Positions 47,224-58,593 of a stretch of 64,000 bases of DNA are shown piece by piece (the first letter of the stretch is position 1; each line of letters opens with the position of its first letter). The DNA lies in the NCBI RefSeq assembly GCF_002104995.1, contig NW_024468254.1:1054001-1118000 (forward strand). The letters are read 5' to 3'. The notes beneath the pieces are model-generated. The model worked only from the letters and a program-made list of their open reading frames with translations, was not told where the DNA came from and ran no database searches. Source of the DNA: Linderina pennispora. Lineage: Eukaryota; Kickxellomycota; Kickxellomycetes; Kickxellales; Kickxellaceae. The position numbers and the translations under genes are program-made.

Positions 47224-49886
47224 TTATAGTTTACTCCTTGAACTCTTCCAGGCCTCGGTCATCGTCTTCAGCAGTGCTGTGGTGATATCGCTCTTCTTCT
47301 CCAACCGCTCCTTGAATGGATTAAACCTTACGCGCGTTCTTCTATTTATATGAAACCACGTGCCTTTGTAGCGGCTACCGTCGCACGTGTCACCCTTACG
47401 CAGGTTCGGATTTTGGAACAGATCCATGTAGAGATCTTCCACAAGATCTTTTGCGATATCAATATCTCTATCGAGGTGAAAGTTCACCATGATTCTCCCA
47501 TTTAAACCACCAGGGGAGCTTAGTTGAGCCATTTTCGAATCAACAGCATCATCCGCAGATCCAGTACGCCAGCGATTGATTGGTAGTTCCCTCAGTTCCT
47601 CAGATGACCGCCTGCTATCTGGAGCAAAGCCTTTTGTAGCGCACCAGCAGATCAGGTATATCAGCGACTCCCAATCGTCCAGAGCAGTTCGCTCCACATC
47701 TGATTTGGCAAGGTTGTTGATGCTCATAAATGGGATCGTTCCTCGTGTCTCCAGGTTCGGCCCTTGCGAACCACTCAGATCGAGTGCGCAATCAAAGTCG
47801 ATGAGCAGTCCGCGCGCCGGTTTGCCCTCCTCACGCACGACAAGAATATTGTTGCTTGAAATGTCCCGGTGGAGGATGTTGCACCGATTCAGCAGCTCCG
47901 AGTGGCAGCGCATGGCATCGCCCAGAACAGCAATGAACTCATGTACTGACTCGACCGTGCTGAGCGACTCGCCGATCGGCGACATGGCCAACCGCTTGTG
48001 CGCGCGGAACGGAATTGCAGCTCCAGCTGGCATACGCAATGAAAACAATGGACCCAGTATGCGCTTCATGTTGTCCTCGAAGACCTCGCCATTGGAATCG
48101 ATATGGACTCTGCCGCCAGCATCGAGCCTAGGATAGACCAAGTCCTCGACATCTGACTGCGCCAGCTCTGTGGTGATCCGGTGCATAATCTGCACCTCGT
48201 CTCGCTTGTCGTGGACAGGATCCTCCTCTGCCTCCGGCCACGCGTCTTTCAGAACAAACTTGGGTATGATGCCGCCACCAGTGGGTTTCTCGTCTGTCGC
48301 CAAATAGCACCTCGTACGCCGTCCAAACATGCCGTCCGCTGCCAGTAGCACCTTGTCGAAGTAGTACGTTTTTGTTGTTGCAGGGCTCGACGACTTGCCT
48401 GCTGCATCAGGACACTCAATGGTCCAGCATTTGTGCTCAGGGTTCCAGAGGATACCTCTGTCATACCCGAGTTGGTCTTTCTCGCACAGTGCAAAGTTAG
48501 CCAACAGCTCGACAAACTGCCGACGACCGGCTGCTGTTGTCATGTCGAGAGCGCTCGATGAAAAAGCCGCGTCGTTGGAAAACAGGCACACTCGCACCTC
48601 ATTGTCGCACACGGTCAGACCCCAAGCGAAGCGTCTGTTGGGTTGATTCCTGTAGATGCTGCGTGTCCTCTGCATCAGCTGCGCGTAAGCCTTGTCAACT
48701 GTGCGCCGGGTCTTGCCGGATCGAGCTTCAATAAGGGCCACCATATTTTTGCTGTGAAAGTCAGTCAGTAGCTCGATATCTGTAAGTGCGTGCTGAAACT
48801 TGATGCCTGCCTCAAACTCCGAAGCGTCGGTATTGCCGCTGGACTGGGGTCTAGGACGGGTGCATGGCAGCAGCTGATAATAACTCTCGAGGTATCTGCT
48901 GAAAGGGCCCGTATCCAACGCACGAATGAGGGTGTCGATGTGTTGAACGACAAACAGAATGAATGACATGGCTGATTCATGTATCTTCTTCGCCGTGTGT
49001 ATGTCGTCATCGTCGAGGCTGTCTGTAGATGTAGCCAGTGGTGGGCGAACCCACTCCTCAAACGCTGCAAGAGCGCTGTCTGTTGACCCGCGCTTCTCGT
49101 CTTTCGCCTTGTCGTATGCTGCAATGTCGAACAGCGTATGTTGCTGCTGCTGCTGGCAGGTGGTGATATCGCAAGCAAGTTCTCTGAGAGTATCCTGGAT
49201 ATCATCGACGCTGCTTGCTGCACTGCCAGTGACTAGGCTGAGCCGGCGCTCCAGCTCCAATGCGACCTGAGTCGACACCAGGTCTGCCAGCTTGCTTGTC
49301 ACGGTATTTCTCGACTTTACACTGTCAAATACGCCGTTGGCATCACGGATCAGTCGTTCCTTGGCCCAGTGGTCGGCTTCGGTCAACACCTCGTCTTTGT
49401 TATTCCACCACTCCATACCTTGGCTCAGCTGGGTGTTCATGTTCGGCGTGTTGCCCCTCATCATGGCCATTATTTTGTCGCTCCAGCTATTTGAGGACTG
49501 GTCTAGTGCCCGGACCCAGCGGCCATTAGGGTAAATGGATGCTATACCAGAATCTGCACAGTTAGCAAATGTGCATGTCATAAGCGTACCATAGTAGCAA
49601 GGTCCACTATGCGCTTACCTCTTGCGCTCTCACCCTTTTGTGTCTTCTTTGCTGGTGGTTGTGCCGAGTAGTCGTCGTCATCTGATTCAGAGTTCGAGCG
49701 CGACCGCTTGGTGCCAATGCAGACTGTGTTGCTAGAGGAGCGTGCCTTCTTTGGTGGCGAGAACTTGCTAACTGGCGATGAAATGGAGCTAGAGAATTTG
49801 CGCTTGATACCCGTAGCGGCTGGCTTGCTGGCGGCAGGAGCTGACAGAGTCCAGGAAAGCTCGGCAATATTGTTGCAGGTAGTCAT
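47224..49886 (-). CDS. FunK1-type fungal kinase, 865 aa, one intron, kinase motif intact
   Basis: Exons are 49886-49619 and 49553-47224 (minus). The 65-bp intron starts GTAAGC and has a TGCTAAC branch and a TGTGCAG acceptor, and the join preserves frame (GESAR-DSGIAS). The N-terminus has NLS-like basic patches (FSPPKKARSSS, AKKTQKG). The middle region corresponds to the REase-like part of FunK1 but is degraded: the acidic D is lost and ExK reads EAR (48721-48729). The kinase part has ILHRDISSNNILVV (HRD, 47863-47871), LLIDFDCALD (DFD for DFG) and GTIPFMSI, then DDWESLIYLICW, the FunK1 signature. Substrate unknown. Second FunK1 gene nearby at 50679. Confidence 0.88.
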
Positions 49887-50678
49887 GGTCGACTGATAAA
49901 TTACAATGCGAATGGGTTCAAATGCAGGAGAATGTGTATGTCTTAATGCAAAGCTAAGAGAAACAAAAGCTGTAGGCAGCAGCTCTGGAGTGGTTTAAGA
50001 GCTGGAGCGAGCAATCACCATTGGCTGCAGCGTGTTTACTGCCTGGGGTTTTTCTGCAGAGACTGTTTACGAAAAGGCGCTTGAGCAGATCCGATTTAAT
50101 CGGCTCCCGCATTTTAAGCACTGCTTCAGAGATTGGGAGTGTGGCGCTGGCTGCATCAGTATGCTTGCATTCAGCGACGGCTCTGCAGATTCGAATGAGG
50201 AGCCGGCTCGCAGAAATGCAATGGGTTCTGAGCCAACTACTTCATAACAGGATCAAGACAGTCGGGCGAGACAAGGGAGCGCTTAGGGCTTGTGCTGAGC
50301 ATGCATGGGCAAAATTCATATGTGCATGTGAAGGAGGGCACATACTTGTGTCACTACAATGTTCCCTTTCTTCACTTCTAGAGTATACCAATAACCCATC
50401 TATTTTTGACCCATCTATTTTTGACCCATCAATGGCTCATTTGCTGCAAAGTAGGAATTTGGCTGGTGTTTCCTGTAGACTAGCGATATGCCCATGCTGT
50501 CTAAACGCGATGATCTTTCGAAGACCCTTTGAGGCATATAAATATGACGGTCACCTTTTACTTTGGGTCCACAGTGCTATATTGCCGCTTGCTTATTAAA
50601 TTGCAGCCGTAGTGTAGATGTAGTGTGTTTTATAGTGACAAATGAAGCGATTGAAAATATTTACTTGTTGCCTTGAGA
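49887..50678. other. Intergenic between the FunK1 genes
   Basis: A 192-codon plus-strand open frame (50021-50599) has no ATG at its head and spans a short tandem repeat. I consider it non-coding. Promoter of the FunK1 gene at 49886 lies here. Confidence 0.45.
50395..50430 (+). repeat. 15-bp tandem repeat, 2.4 copies
   Basis: Unit CCCATCTATTTTTGA twice plus CCCATC. A local slippage duplication. Confidence 0.8.
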
Positions 50679-53222
50679 CTATGCAATGCAAATGTTCCGT
50701 GAGCTCTTCCAGGCTTCGGTCATCGTAGCAAGCAGTGCTGTGGTGATCTCTCTCTTCTTCTCCAGGCGTTCCTTGAATGGATTAGGTGTTGTATCCTCTC
50801 CTCTGATCCGCATGGGCTGTGTACCTCTGTAACGACTCCCATCGCACGTGCCATCCTTACGCAGGTCCAGTTTTTGGAACAAATCCATATATAGATCTTC
50901 CACCAGGTTTTGCAAAATGTCAATATCCCTGTTGGGATGAAAGTGCCTGATGATTCTTGAATGGAAGCCATTAAGTGTTTCCAAATTATCCTTCTTGGCT
51001 TCACCGATTTCCTTAGGAGTTCCGTTTCGCCACTTGCTGATTGCCAAGCCCCTCATACTCGCGGGATGTCGCCTATCTTTCTTATCCCTGCAAATCCCAA
51101 TCGTTGCGTACCAGCAGATTAGGTAGACCAGCGACTCCCAGTCGTCCAACTCTGTCTGCTCAACGTCTGACGCAAGCAAGCGGTTGATGCTTGCATATGG
51201 GAGCGCACCTGTCTGCTCGCTGCGTACTGGTGCTCGGACCTGTCCAACCTCCAGGGCACTGTCAAAGTCGATGAGTAGCCCGCGCACTGGCTTTCCTTCC
51301 TCACGCACTACAAGGATGTTGCTGTCAGTGATGCAACGATGGAGGATGCTGCACCGCTTCAGGATCTCCGAGTGACAGCGCATCGCGTCACCGAGAACCA
51401 CTATGAGCTCATGCACTGACTCTACGTGCTTCAGTGGTTTTCCAATGTTGCCCATTATGACACGTGTGTGTACGCGGAACGGAATTGAGCCTCCATCTGG
51501 TTTGCGCAGCGAAAACAGCGAGCCCAGTATGTTTTTCACGTTGTCCTCGAAGACCTCGCCGTTGGCATCGATGTGGACTCGGTCGCCAGCATGGAGCTTG
51601 GGATATACTAAGTCCTCGACATCCGACTGCGCCAACTCTGTAGCGATATGGCGCATGAACCTGATTTCGCTCCGCTTGTCCTGGGCAGGATCCTCCTCAA
51701 CCTCCGGCCACGCGTCCTTCAGAATGAACTTGGGTGCAATGCCGTTGCCAGTGGGTTTCTCGTCTGTCACCAAAAAGCATCGCCTGTGCCGACCGAAGAG
51801 CTCGTCCGCACTGGACAGGAGCTGCTTGTCAGAGTAGTACGTTTTCACTGTTGTGGTGCCCGACGACTTGCCCGCAGTGTCGGGACCTTCGATGGCCCAG
51901 CAATTGTGCTCAGGGTGCCAGCGGATCGTTGGGTCGTAGCCCAGCTGATCAACCTCGCACAGTGAAAAGTTGACGAGAAGTTCGACGAACTGCCGACGAC
52001 CAGCTGCTGTTGTTATGTCGATGGCACTGGACGAAAAGACAATATCGTTGGAAAACAGACATGTGCGCACCTCATTTCCGCACATTGTGATGCCCCAGAT
52101 GAAGCGGCGATTTGGCTGCATCGCATACATGTTTCTGCTGTAAAGCAGCAATTGAGCAAGCGCCTGCCGGACCGATGCAGCCAAACTGTCAGGCTTGACT
52201 TCAATCACAGCAAATGTGCTGCTGTAGTCAATGTCCTGCTGGACCTCAACGCTGTCGAAGGAGAAGTCGTCGCTGACACCCTGTGCGTACAGGCCAATGT
52301 CAACACGCCGCTGGTCGTCCTTGCCTTGTGGACCGGTGTCGACGTTCTTGAAGGGAAGGATTCGGCAATAGTCTTGCAGCAGGCGGCCAAGATCGCGGTC
52401 CTTCTGACAGTCTTCGACTTGACCGTCGATCTCGCGCATGGAAAACAGTAAGAGTTGCTGAATCGGGAAATACGTTTTAGTCTCAGCGACCTTCCCTTTT
52501 TTCAGCAGTCTAAGCCAGTTGCTGACTTCCTCCAGGGGGTCCTTTGTCGCATTTCTCGGCTGGTGCTGCTGCAAATTCGGCAAGCTGGCAGCAGGAATAG
52601 GCTCACCCCCTGCACCACCGGCCGGTCTAGCGCTAAGGCGGTTCTCCAGCTCTGCTGAAACATGTGCAGTGATGTCGCTCGCAACACTACGCAGTGCCAC
52701 CGAGCGTGGGCGGCAGAATTCGAAAACGCTATCCTCATTCTCGACCACACGACCTTTGGCGAACGCCATACTCTCGGCGTCCCTCTCAGCCGTGTGATCC
52801 GACTGGACCATGGACATGTTGGAGAAGACAGTCGCGTTTGTTGTCTTCTGAACAAATGGACTGTTCTCCAACACGCCGGTGAGCCTCGCCTTTTTCGACT
52901 CTGCATCTATAACGGTTGAGTTACAGTTATTAGGTTAGACTTCATGTGGTTGTTGCCTTGTACCTGCTGCTATGTGTATATATGCACACGTACCTTTGTT
53001 CTGGTATCTCCTTTGAAAATACGGCGACTGATCCAATGTTGTTGCCGAAATACCTTCATAAGTATAGGATGCCAATGTCCGTTTACATGTCGGAGTAACA
53101 AAGCTGTCCAGAGGAAATGATTGTGTATTGCTCTGCCGAAGTGTTTGCTGCGGACTACTCGGTTGAAGTGTTTGCTGTGGACTATCTGGTTGAGATGGCT
53201 GGTGTTGGCTATCCTCTGTCAT
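50679..53222 (-). CDS. FunK1-type protein, 818 aa, one intron, probable pseudokinase
   Basis: Exons are 53222-52994 and 52906-50679 (minus). The 87-bp intron has a GTACGT donor, a TAATAAC branch and a TTATAG acceptor, in frame (RYQNK-DAESKKARL). No ATG opens exon 2, which supports the splice. Exon 1 is Gln/Pro/Ser-rich with TLxPSSPQQTL repeats. The REase-like region looks intact: VDIGLYAQGVSDD, FAVIEVKPDSLAASVRQALA (EVK 52194-52202), then Q-L-L-L-Y. The kinase region has HRCITDSNILVV: the HRD aspartate is Cys (51333-51341). LLIDFDSALE and DDWESLVYLICWYA follow. No kinase activity is expected; the domain may bind partners. Confidence 0.86.
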
Positions 53223-53768
53223 CTTTGCCTGAGTAGTGGTCGGTGAAAAATGAGTTTGCGTGGATAGAGAGGAAAAAGGACAGGAAAGAGCGCAGTAAAG
53301 ACGGTGGGCGGTTCAGGTCAACAAGAGGGAGTGCTGGCATTTGTTCAGCCTGCCTGAACTAAGAAAAACAGTGTTCCATTGTTGCAAATGAGCTGCTCAA
53401 GCACCCCTGGGTGGCGTTGGAGTCGTCCAGAGATGGTCAAAACGGCTATATGCGCCGCTGTTGCAAATAAGATTAAATTTAGGGTTAGGAAATCAGCCAA
53501 GATGCTGTTTCTACATATCGGAACACACTAGGTGTAACCTTGGTGGGCTTACATGCCAGAAATCATATCCACATGAAGAAGACTTCGGTGTGTGTGAATG
53601 TCTGCAGTGCTTCTGCATGTCCCTTGGTTTCTTGGTGTTCTTAACTGCGCTTTATGTGTCTGGCACGCCACTGTAGAATACTCTACAGAGCCTTGTGTCC
53701 GTCGATATTTCGAGTGTGTATATTAGAGTATTATCGAAAGAAAATTGAAGCCCCACCTATCGCCTTCA
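53223..53768. other. Intergenic, nothing seen
   Basis: FunK1 promoter and 3' flank of the SPX-phosphatase gene. No gene or RNA recognised. Confidence 0.5.
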
Positions 53769-55802
53769 TTATCCGACCAGCTGGAGTTCGGCAGCCTCAC
53801 TCTGCGAGTAGCCCATCAGATACAGTACGTTCGCCAGGCTCTTTTGGTTGATCCGGGCACGTGCTTCCTGCTGCACCTTGGGCTTCGCATTGAACGCAAC
53901 CCCCAGGCTAGCCTTGCCGAGCATGAGCAGGTCATTGGCACCGTCGCCAACAGCAACAACCTGGTCGATGGCAATGCCTTCGGCCTGGGCAATAACCTCA
54001 AGGAGTTCTGACTTCCGGACCGCATCGACAATCGGTCCCACGGTCCGACCCGTCAGCCGCTTCCCATCAGTGCTGACCTCCAGCTGGTTGGCAAAGGCGT
54101 AGTCTAATCCGAGCTCGTTCCTGACGTACTTTGCCAGCGGAATGAACCCGCCAGAGATGACCGCCAGCTTGAATCCGGCATTCTTCAGCGCACGGCACAG
54201 GTAGTGCGCGCCTTCTGTAAACACCAGCTGCCGCTTGACCTCCTCTAGTGCCTCAATCGGCGTGTCCTTGAGCAGCGCAACCCGACGGCGCAGCGACTCC
54301 TTGAAGTCGATCTCTCCACGCATCGCACTCTCAGTAATGGCCGACACCTCCTCTTCGATGCCGGTGGCACGCGCAATCTCGTCAATGACCTCCTGCTGGA
54401 TCAGCGTCGAGTCCATGTCAAACACGACCAGGCGCTTCTGTCTGCGGAACACATTGTCGGGCTGCAGAGCCACATCAGTCTGGAATCCGGTGCTCAGAGT
54501 GAACAGCTCGGCCTTCATCTCCTCCAGCGACAGAGTGTCAGGCACGCTGAGGCGGAACTCGACGCACATCAGCTCCGAGTGCTTGTCCAGCCGGCGCATC
54601 TGCTCGACGCTGATCTTCTTCTTCAGCAGCCATTTAAGCCAGGCGCTCAGGAACTCGGGTCCCAGCCCGCGCTCGTTCAGCACTGTGGCAATGTACTTGA
54701 CACGCTGCGCATACGGAGCCTCGTCCAGCTTGTACTCTGACTGCCCACTCAGCACCGATGCCTTGAGTCGCGCGTTCTGCACATCAAACGTCAGGGTGCC
54801 GTCCCACTTTTGCGCAGTCTCGGCCAGGTCACTGAACAGGTCGACGTCGCCGTTGTGCAGATGCACAAGAACGCCAAACGTCACATCGTGGTGCAGCCGC
54901 GAGAGCGAAAAGTCGATGATCTGGCAGTTGTGCTTGGACAGGCAGCCCAGCACTCCGCCAATGATGTCGGTGCCGTGCGGGCCACGCAGCGAGATCATGA
55001 CTGTCTGCGTCTCATGCAGCAGATCGACCAGTGGGCTGAGCTTGGGCGAGATGTTGATGCCAAACGACGTGTTGGGCAGTCCGGACGGCGTTTCGACCCG
55101 GGTAGAGGTTGTCGAGTCGGTGTGCCCGCCATTGAGGACCGCTGGTAATGTGCCAGGATGTGTCCGAGACTCGACTGCAGCTGCCAGGGCATCAGACGAA
55201 CTGCCGCCCTCCTGCTCCACCAGCAATGTAGCCAGCTGGTTCATCAGCTCGGGCTTCAGACGCAGCAGAGAAGTGGAAACTACAAACGACAGCTGCGAGG
55301 TACGCATCAGGTAGGGCTCGCGGATCTGCAGGCCAGACCACTTGTCGTGCTTCTTCAGTGCCTTGGCAATGGCAGTGAAGTTCAGGAACACAAAGCGCTC
55401 CAGCAGCAGCAGGTCCTTCAGCGCATCTTCGCACTCGGCAACTGTTGTCTTCTGCATCGGATCCAGCACCCGGTTGATCCGCTCCTTGGTTGCGTCCTTG
55501 ATCTTGACAAAGAACGAGTTGATCCGCTCGATGTCGGCATCCAGCATCTTGACGAATGCGGGTGTCAGCTGGGTGACCTTCTCCAGGCGCTGGTGCAGCA
55601 TGGCGTCGAACGAAGGCTCGGAATCGGAGCCCGGTGACCACTGGAAGACGTGTGTGCGCGGGAACGAGCTCGACAGGTGCACGTTGCAGCCGACCATGCG
55701 CGTCTTCAGAAACGCCTTCAGTGCATCGTATTCAATAAAGTGTGGCTGCCACTCGTCCGGGAACGCCGTCTTTTGCTGATTCAGGTAATTGCCGTATTTC
55801 AT
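53769..55802 (-). CDS. SER2: SPX-ACT-phosphoserine phosphatase fusion, 677 aa
   Basis: One uninterrupted frame from the ATG at 55802. Residues 1-165 look like an SPX domain: MKYGNYLNQQKTAFPDEWQP, HFIEYDALKAFLK, AFVKMLDADIERINSFFVK and the lysine-rich helix NFTAIAKALKKHDKWSG (K147, K150, K151, K154), which in known SPX proteins binds inositol pyrophosphates. A linker of about 90 residues follows. ACT modules lie at about 265-335 (TVMISLRGPHGTDIIGGVLG) and about 410-446. From 455 a complete SerB/Ser2 HAD phosphatase follows: VVFDMDSTLIQQEVIDEIAR (D462, D464), AVISGGF (S550), K597 and GDGANDLLMLG (D620, D624). It should dephosphorylate phosphoserine in serine synthesis. Usual fungal Ser2 lacks the SPX part. 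No introns. Confidence 0.93.
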   Translation of the reverse strand: MKYGNYLNQQKTAFPDEWQPHFIEYDALKAFLKTRMVGCNVHLSSSFPRTHVFQWSPGSDSEPSFDAMLHQRLEKVTQLTPAFVKMLDADIERINSFFVKIKDATKERINRVLDPMQKTTVAECEDALKDLLLLERFVFLNFTAIAKALKKHDKWSGLQIREPYLMRTSQLSFVVSTSLLRLKPELMNQLATLLVEQEGGSSSDALAAAVESRTHPGTLPAVLNGGHTDSTTSTRVETPSGLPNTSFGINISPKLSPLVDLLHETQTVMISLRGPHGTDIIGGVLGCLSKHNCQIIDFSLSRLHHDVTFGVLVHLHNGDVDLFSDLAETAQKWDGTLTFDVQNARLKASVLSGQSEYKLDEAPYAQRVKYIATVLNERGLGPEFLSAWLKWLLKKKISVEQMRRLDKHSELMCVEFRLSVPDTLSLEEMKAELFTLSTGFQTDVALQPDNVFRRQKRLVVFDMDSTLIQQEVIDEIARATGIEEEVSAITESAMRGEIDFKESLRRRVALLKDTPIEALEEVKRQLVFTEGAHYLCRALKNAGFKLAVISGGFIPLAKYVRNELGLDYAFANQLEVSTDGKRLTGRTVGPIVDAVRKSELLEVIAQAEGIAIDQVVAVGDGANDLLMLGKASLGVAFNAKPKVQQEARARINQKSLANVLYLMGYSQSEAAELQLVG

Positions 55803-56874
55803 GATAGAGCAGAATAATATGCGTGAAACTGAAGAGAAAGAGTGGAAATAATAAGAATACTAGCGCTAGGTGCGGGAGAGCTGGGGGAACAGAGATAGGT
55901 CCTCCTGTTCTTTATCAGCTGTCTCTCCCCACCACCTGGGCTTGGAGCGGGTGGGCGGGGCGAGTCAACTGGCGTTCTTCGGAGATTAAACCTCGAATAG
56001 AACGGCCGGGAGCGAGCTCGTTTTGGTGAGTAATGAAGCCCCTTTGCCCCATTTTCCAGCACTGATCACGCTAGATAACGGGCTGACTGGTATCATTCAT
56101 TTCGCAAGCCCAGAGAGTTTGCCCAGCACCCAGCAGACAATGAGGAACACATTGTCGTCTGTGCTTTGTTTATGGCCAAGCTCGATGGTCCCTACATGTG
56201 GGCAGGGTGATTCGCAGCCAGCCATGGCAATGGTGCCGCTACAGTATAAATGGCCGGAGCTTTCCCTGGAAATACATATTGTCAAGCTGTCTACCAATCC
56301 AAACACCACGCACTATGGATGCGATAACCTGCACTACAGCTTTACCAATACGTCCACTCTGCTCATCTACGCCTCAGACTCACTCAACCAAAGCGGAGCT
56401 TATTATTATGAAGGACACATCAGCATCCAGGCCCCACTTCTGTCAAATCAGGGTCCAAAACGCTGCAAGGGCCAAAACTTCACCAGCAGTAATCTGAAAC
56501 ATCTACCCGCCTGACATCTTAGAGCAACTATGTTCATTCCTTTAGAGCTATTCAGACATCAACATAGTCTTGTTCATAGCTGTGTGCTTTCTAATGTAAG
56601 TGCTGCTAGAGCTGGCTTGTTGCTAGGCCCAAGCACCGTCATGATCCAGATCTACCCGGTCGGCAGAGCCCAGCACCTAGCTGCCACGACCCGTGCAGTA
56701 AAATTATTTGGATACCGCCACACCGCTGTTTCCTCAAGCAGAGCTGATCACTTTGAAGATCACCAGATAAGTGATCTCAGGCCGGCTCCACACGTGGGTG
56801 CGATCAGACCACCCTCGCACTGGCTTTTTGCTTCCGCACTCTTTGTGCTTCATTTAATATTAATAGTCTACACC
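55803..56874. other. Divergent intergenic region of the SPX-phosphatase and F-box-like genes
   Basis: Contains TATAAAT near 56243 on the plus strand and an open frame (56023-56514, plus) with no ATG at its head. The downstream gene's frame is also open back to an ATG at 56530, so part of this region may be a longer N-terminus. Confidence 0.45.
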
Positions 56875-58593
56875 ATGGCTGTAGCTTCATCGGCATGGGC
56901 TGTGCCGGATCACATCCTGGAGAGCATTTTTGGCTATGCGACTGGTCTCGGCCGCAAGGCGAACGAGTACAACGACTGTGGCCGCTGTATGCCAACGAGT
57001 TCGCTGATGGGCATGCTGTGGGTGGACCGGTACTGGAGATCGGCGATTCGGCCGCTGTTCTTCCGTAACGCAGTCGTATCTAAGAGAGATGCTCGGTTTG
57101 ACTGGAAGATGGGCGGGCAATTTCGCATGAACCTCCGCGATGCTGTCGCCATGGGTGCTGAGAACCTAGTACAGTCGGTGGAGCTACACTATGAGCTCTA
57201 TTACCTGCTAAACGAGCAGACAAAGGGCGACCCGCTGTACCAGGTGTGGCTCAACAGTATCCGGTTCGTGGGCACGAGACAGTTGATATTCAGCTGCGAC
57301 TACTTTGAAGTTACCGAGTATATGTATGTTGACATCCTTGCTCGGCGAGCCGCAGAGTACAGCCAGCGCCTCGATGAGCTGTTTCCGAACTTGGAGTCCA
57401 AGGTGTTCCAGCAGTTCTACTACCCCAGCTTTGACTCGACGAAGAGCTCGCGTATCGTTGCTGCCATGTGTGGGCGCACACGGCGCATATCGCTAGACAA
57501 CGACTGGCTCAAGATCGAGCCGTGCGTCCTGCCGCCCATCACCAAGCTCACGTACACACTGGCAGACAACACGCCACCCGACGATTTCTTTGCATATCTC
57601 TACAGCATTGCACCTACGCTCGAGTTCCTGAGCCTCCGCGATCCACGCTCTCTAGTATGGACCCGTGTCGTGCAGCACGCCAACGAATCTCCGGTCGTCT
57701 ATCCACGGCTGCAGACCCTGCACATCAACTGCTACTATGTGGTCTCGCATTGGCACCACCGGCCCAACCACACTGAGGATGTAGTGGTCCCAATTGGCCC
57801 GCGTTCTGCGCCCGCCGGAGTGCCCTTCCCAGCGCTGCGTGAAATTGGCTGCAAGCCAGCATATCCATTTGCCAACGATGTTGTGTTTCGCGGAAACAGG
57901 GCAGTGCTCAAGCGTGCAGGCTTTCTCCTCGACAGCACGTCATTCAGATTGCTCGAGAGCGCCGGCGTGTTCGACAGCCACGCGTTCCCAGCCATGGCCA
58001 ACATCAGGCTTGGTGATTCGCGCAGGGCGTCGAGGCATCCGCAGAGAGTTGTCGAGAAGCTGCTACTAAGGGCATTCTGCATGGCGCCCAATGCATCCAC
58101 GGCATTTGTGCGCCTCGACCTCAACAACCCAGTCATGGGCAATGCAGCCCTGGTGGCTGCGCTCAGCTCCGCGCCCGCCAGCCTGCAGAACCTGGTACTT
58201 CCGAACGTCATGCTTGGTCTCCAACACGCCTTACATATGCTTAATTTGCTGCCCAATTTGCGCCACCTGACTCTTGCCCTCAGCAGTGAGACAGATGACG
58301 AGCAGGCGATGGTGCGTGTCTTGGCAAGCGGTGCCCTGCGAACCCGCGTCACTAATCTGACGTTTATGTTGGATATGATCCGCTCGACGGAGCTCGCTGC
58401 AGAGCACATCCGCGTGCTGGCTGCACCTATTAAAACTCTGCGCTTGGTCACGGTTTCGGGGCCCCAAATGGCAGAGGTCGCTGCCAGGCTCCGGGAGCTG
58501 CCGGCCAGGCCCGAGTTTACGGAGCTTGGTACCAGAATGGCAGACATCGCGGTGCACTGCAGGCGTCTGAATGCCGCTGATTTTCCGTTCTGA
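56875..58593 (+). CDS. F-box-like / leucine-rich protein, 572 aa
   Basis: Start MAVASSAWAVPDHILESIFG has a good ACCATGG context. An in-frame ATG at 56530 would add 115 residues including a hydrophobic helix (LFASALFVLHLILIVYT), less likely. Residues 8-60 fit an F-box-like helix set (VPDHILESIFGYATG, SLMGMLWVDRYWRSAIRPLF). The rest has irregular Leu-rich repeats ending in blocks such as LQNLVLPNVMLGLQHALHML, NLLPNLRHLTLALSSE and LRTRVTNLTFML. Such proteins usually recruit substrates to SCF ubiquitin ligases via Skp1. This class is expanded and fast evolving in fungi. No specific orthologue recognised. Confidence 0.65.
   Translation: MAVASSAWAVPDHILESIFGYATGLGRKANEYNDCGRCMPTSSLMGMLWVDRYWRSAIRPLFFRNAVVSKRDARFDWKMGGQFRMNLRDAVAMGAENLVQSVELHYELYYLLNEQTKGDPLYQVWLNSIRFVGTRQLIFSCDYFEVTEYMYVDILARRAAEYSQRLDELFPNLESKVFQQFYYPSFDSTKSSRIVAAMCGRTRRISLDNDWLKIEPCVLPPITKLTYTLADNTPPDDFFAYLYSIAPTLEFLSLRDPRSLVWTRVVQHANESPVVYPRLQTLHINCYYVVSHWHHRPNHTEDVVVPIGPRSAPAGVPFPALREIGCKPAYPFANDVVFRGNRAVLKRAGFLLDSTSFRLLESAGVFDSHAFPAMANIRLGDSRRASRHPQRVVEKLLLRAFCMAPNASTAFVRLDLNNPVMGNAALVAALSSAPASLQNLVLPNVMLGLQHALHMLNLLPNLRHLTLALSSETDDEQAMVRVLASGALRTRVTNLTFMLDMIRSTELAAEHIRVLAAPIKTLRLVTVSGPQMAEVAARLRELPARPEFTELGTRMADIAVHCRRLNAADFPF

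Noticed and set aside
50021-50599. 192-codon plus frame between the FunK1 genes
   Set aside because: No ATG at the head and it translates a simple tandem repeat; no homology pattern.
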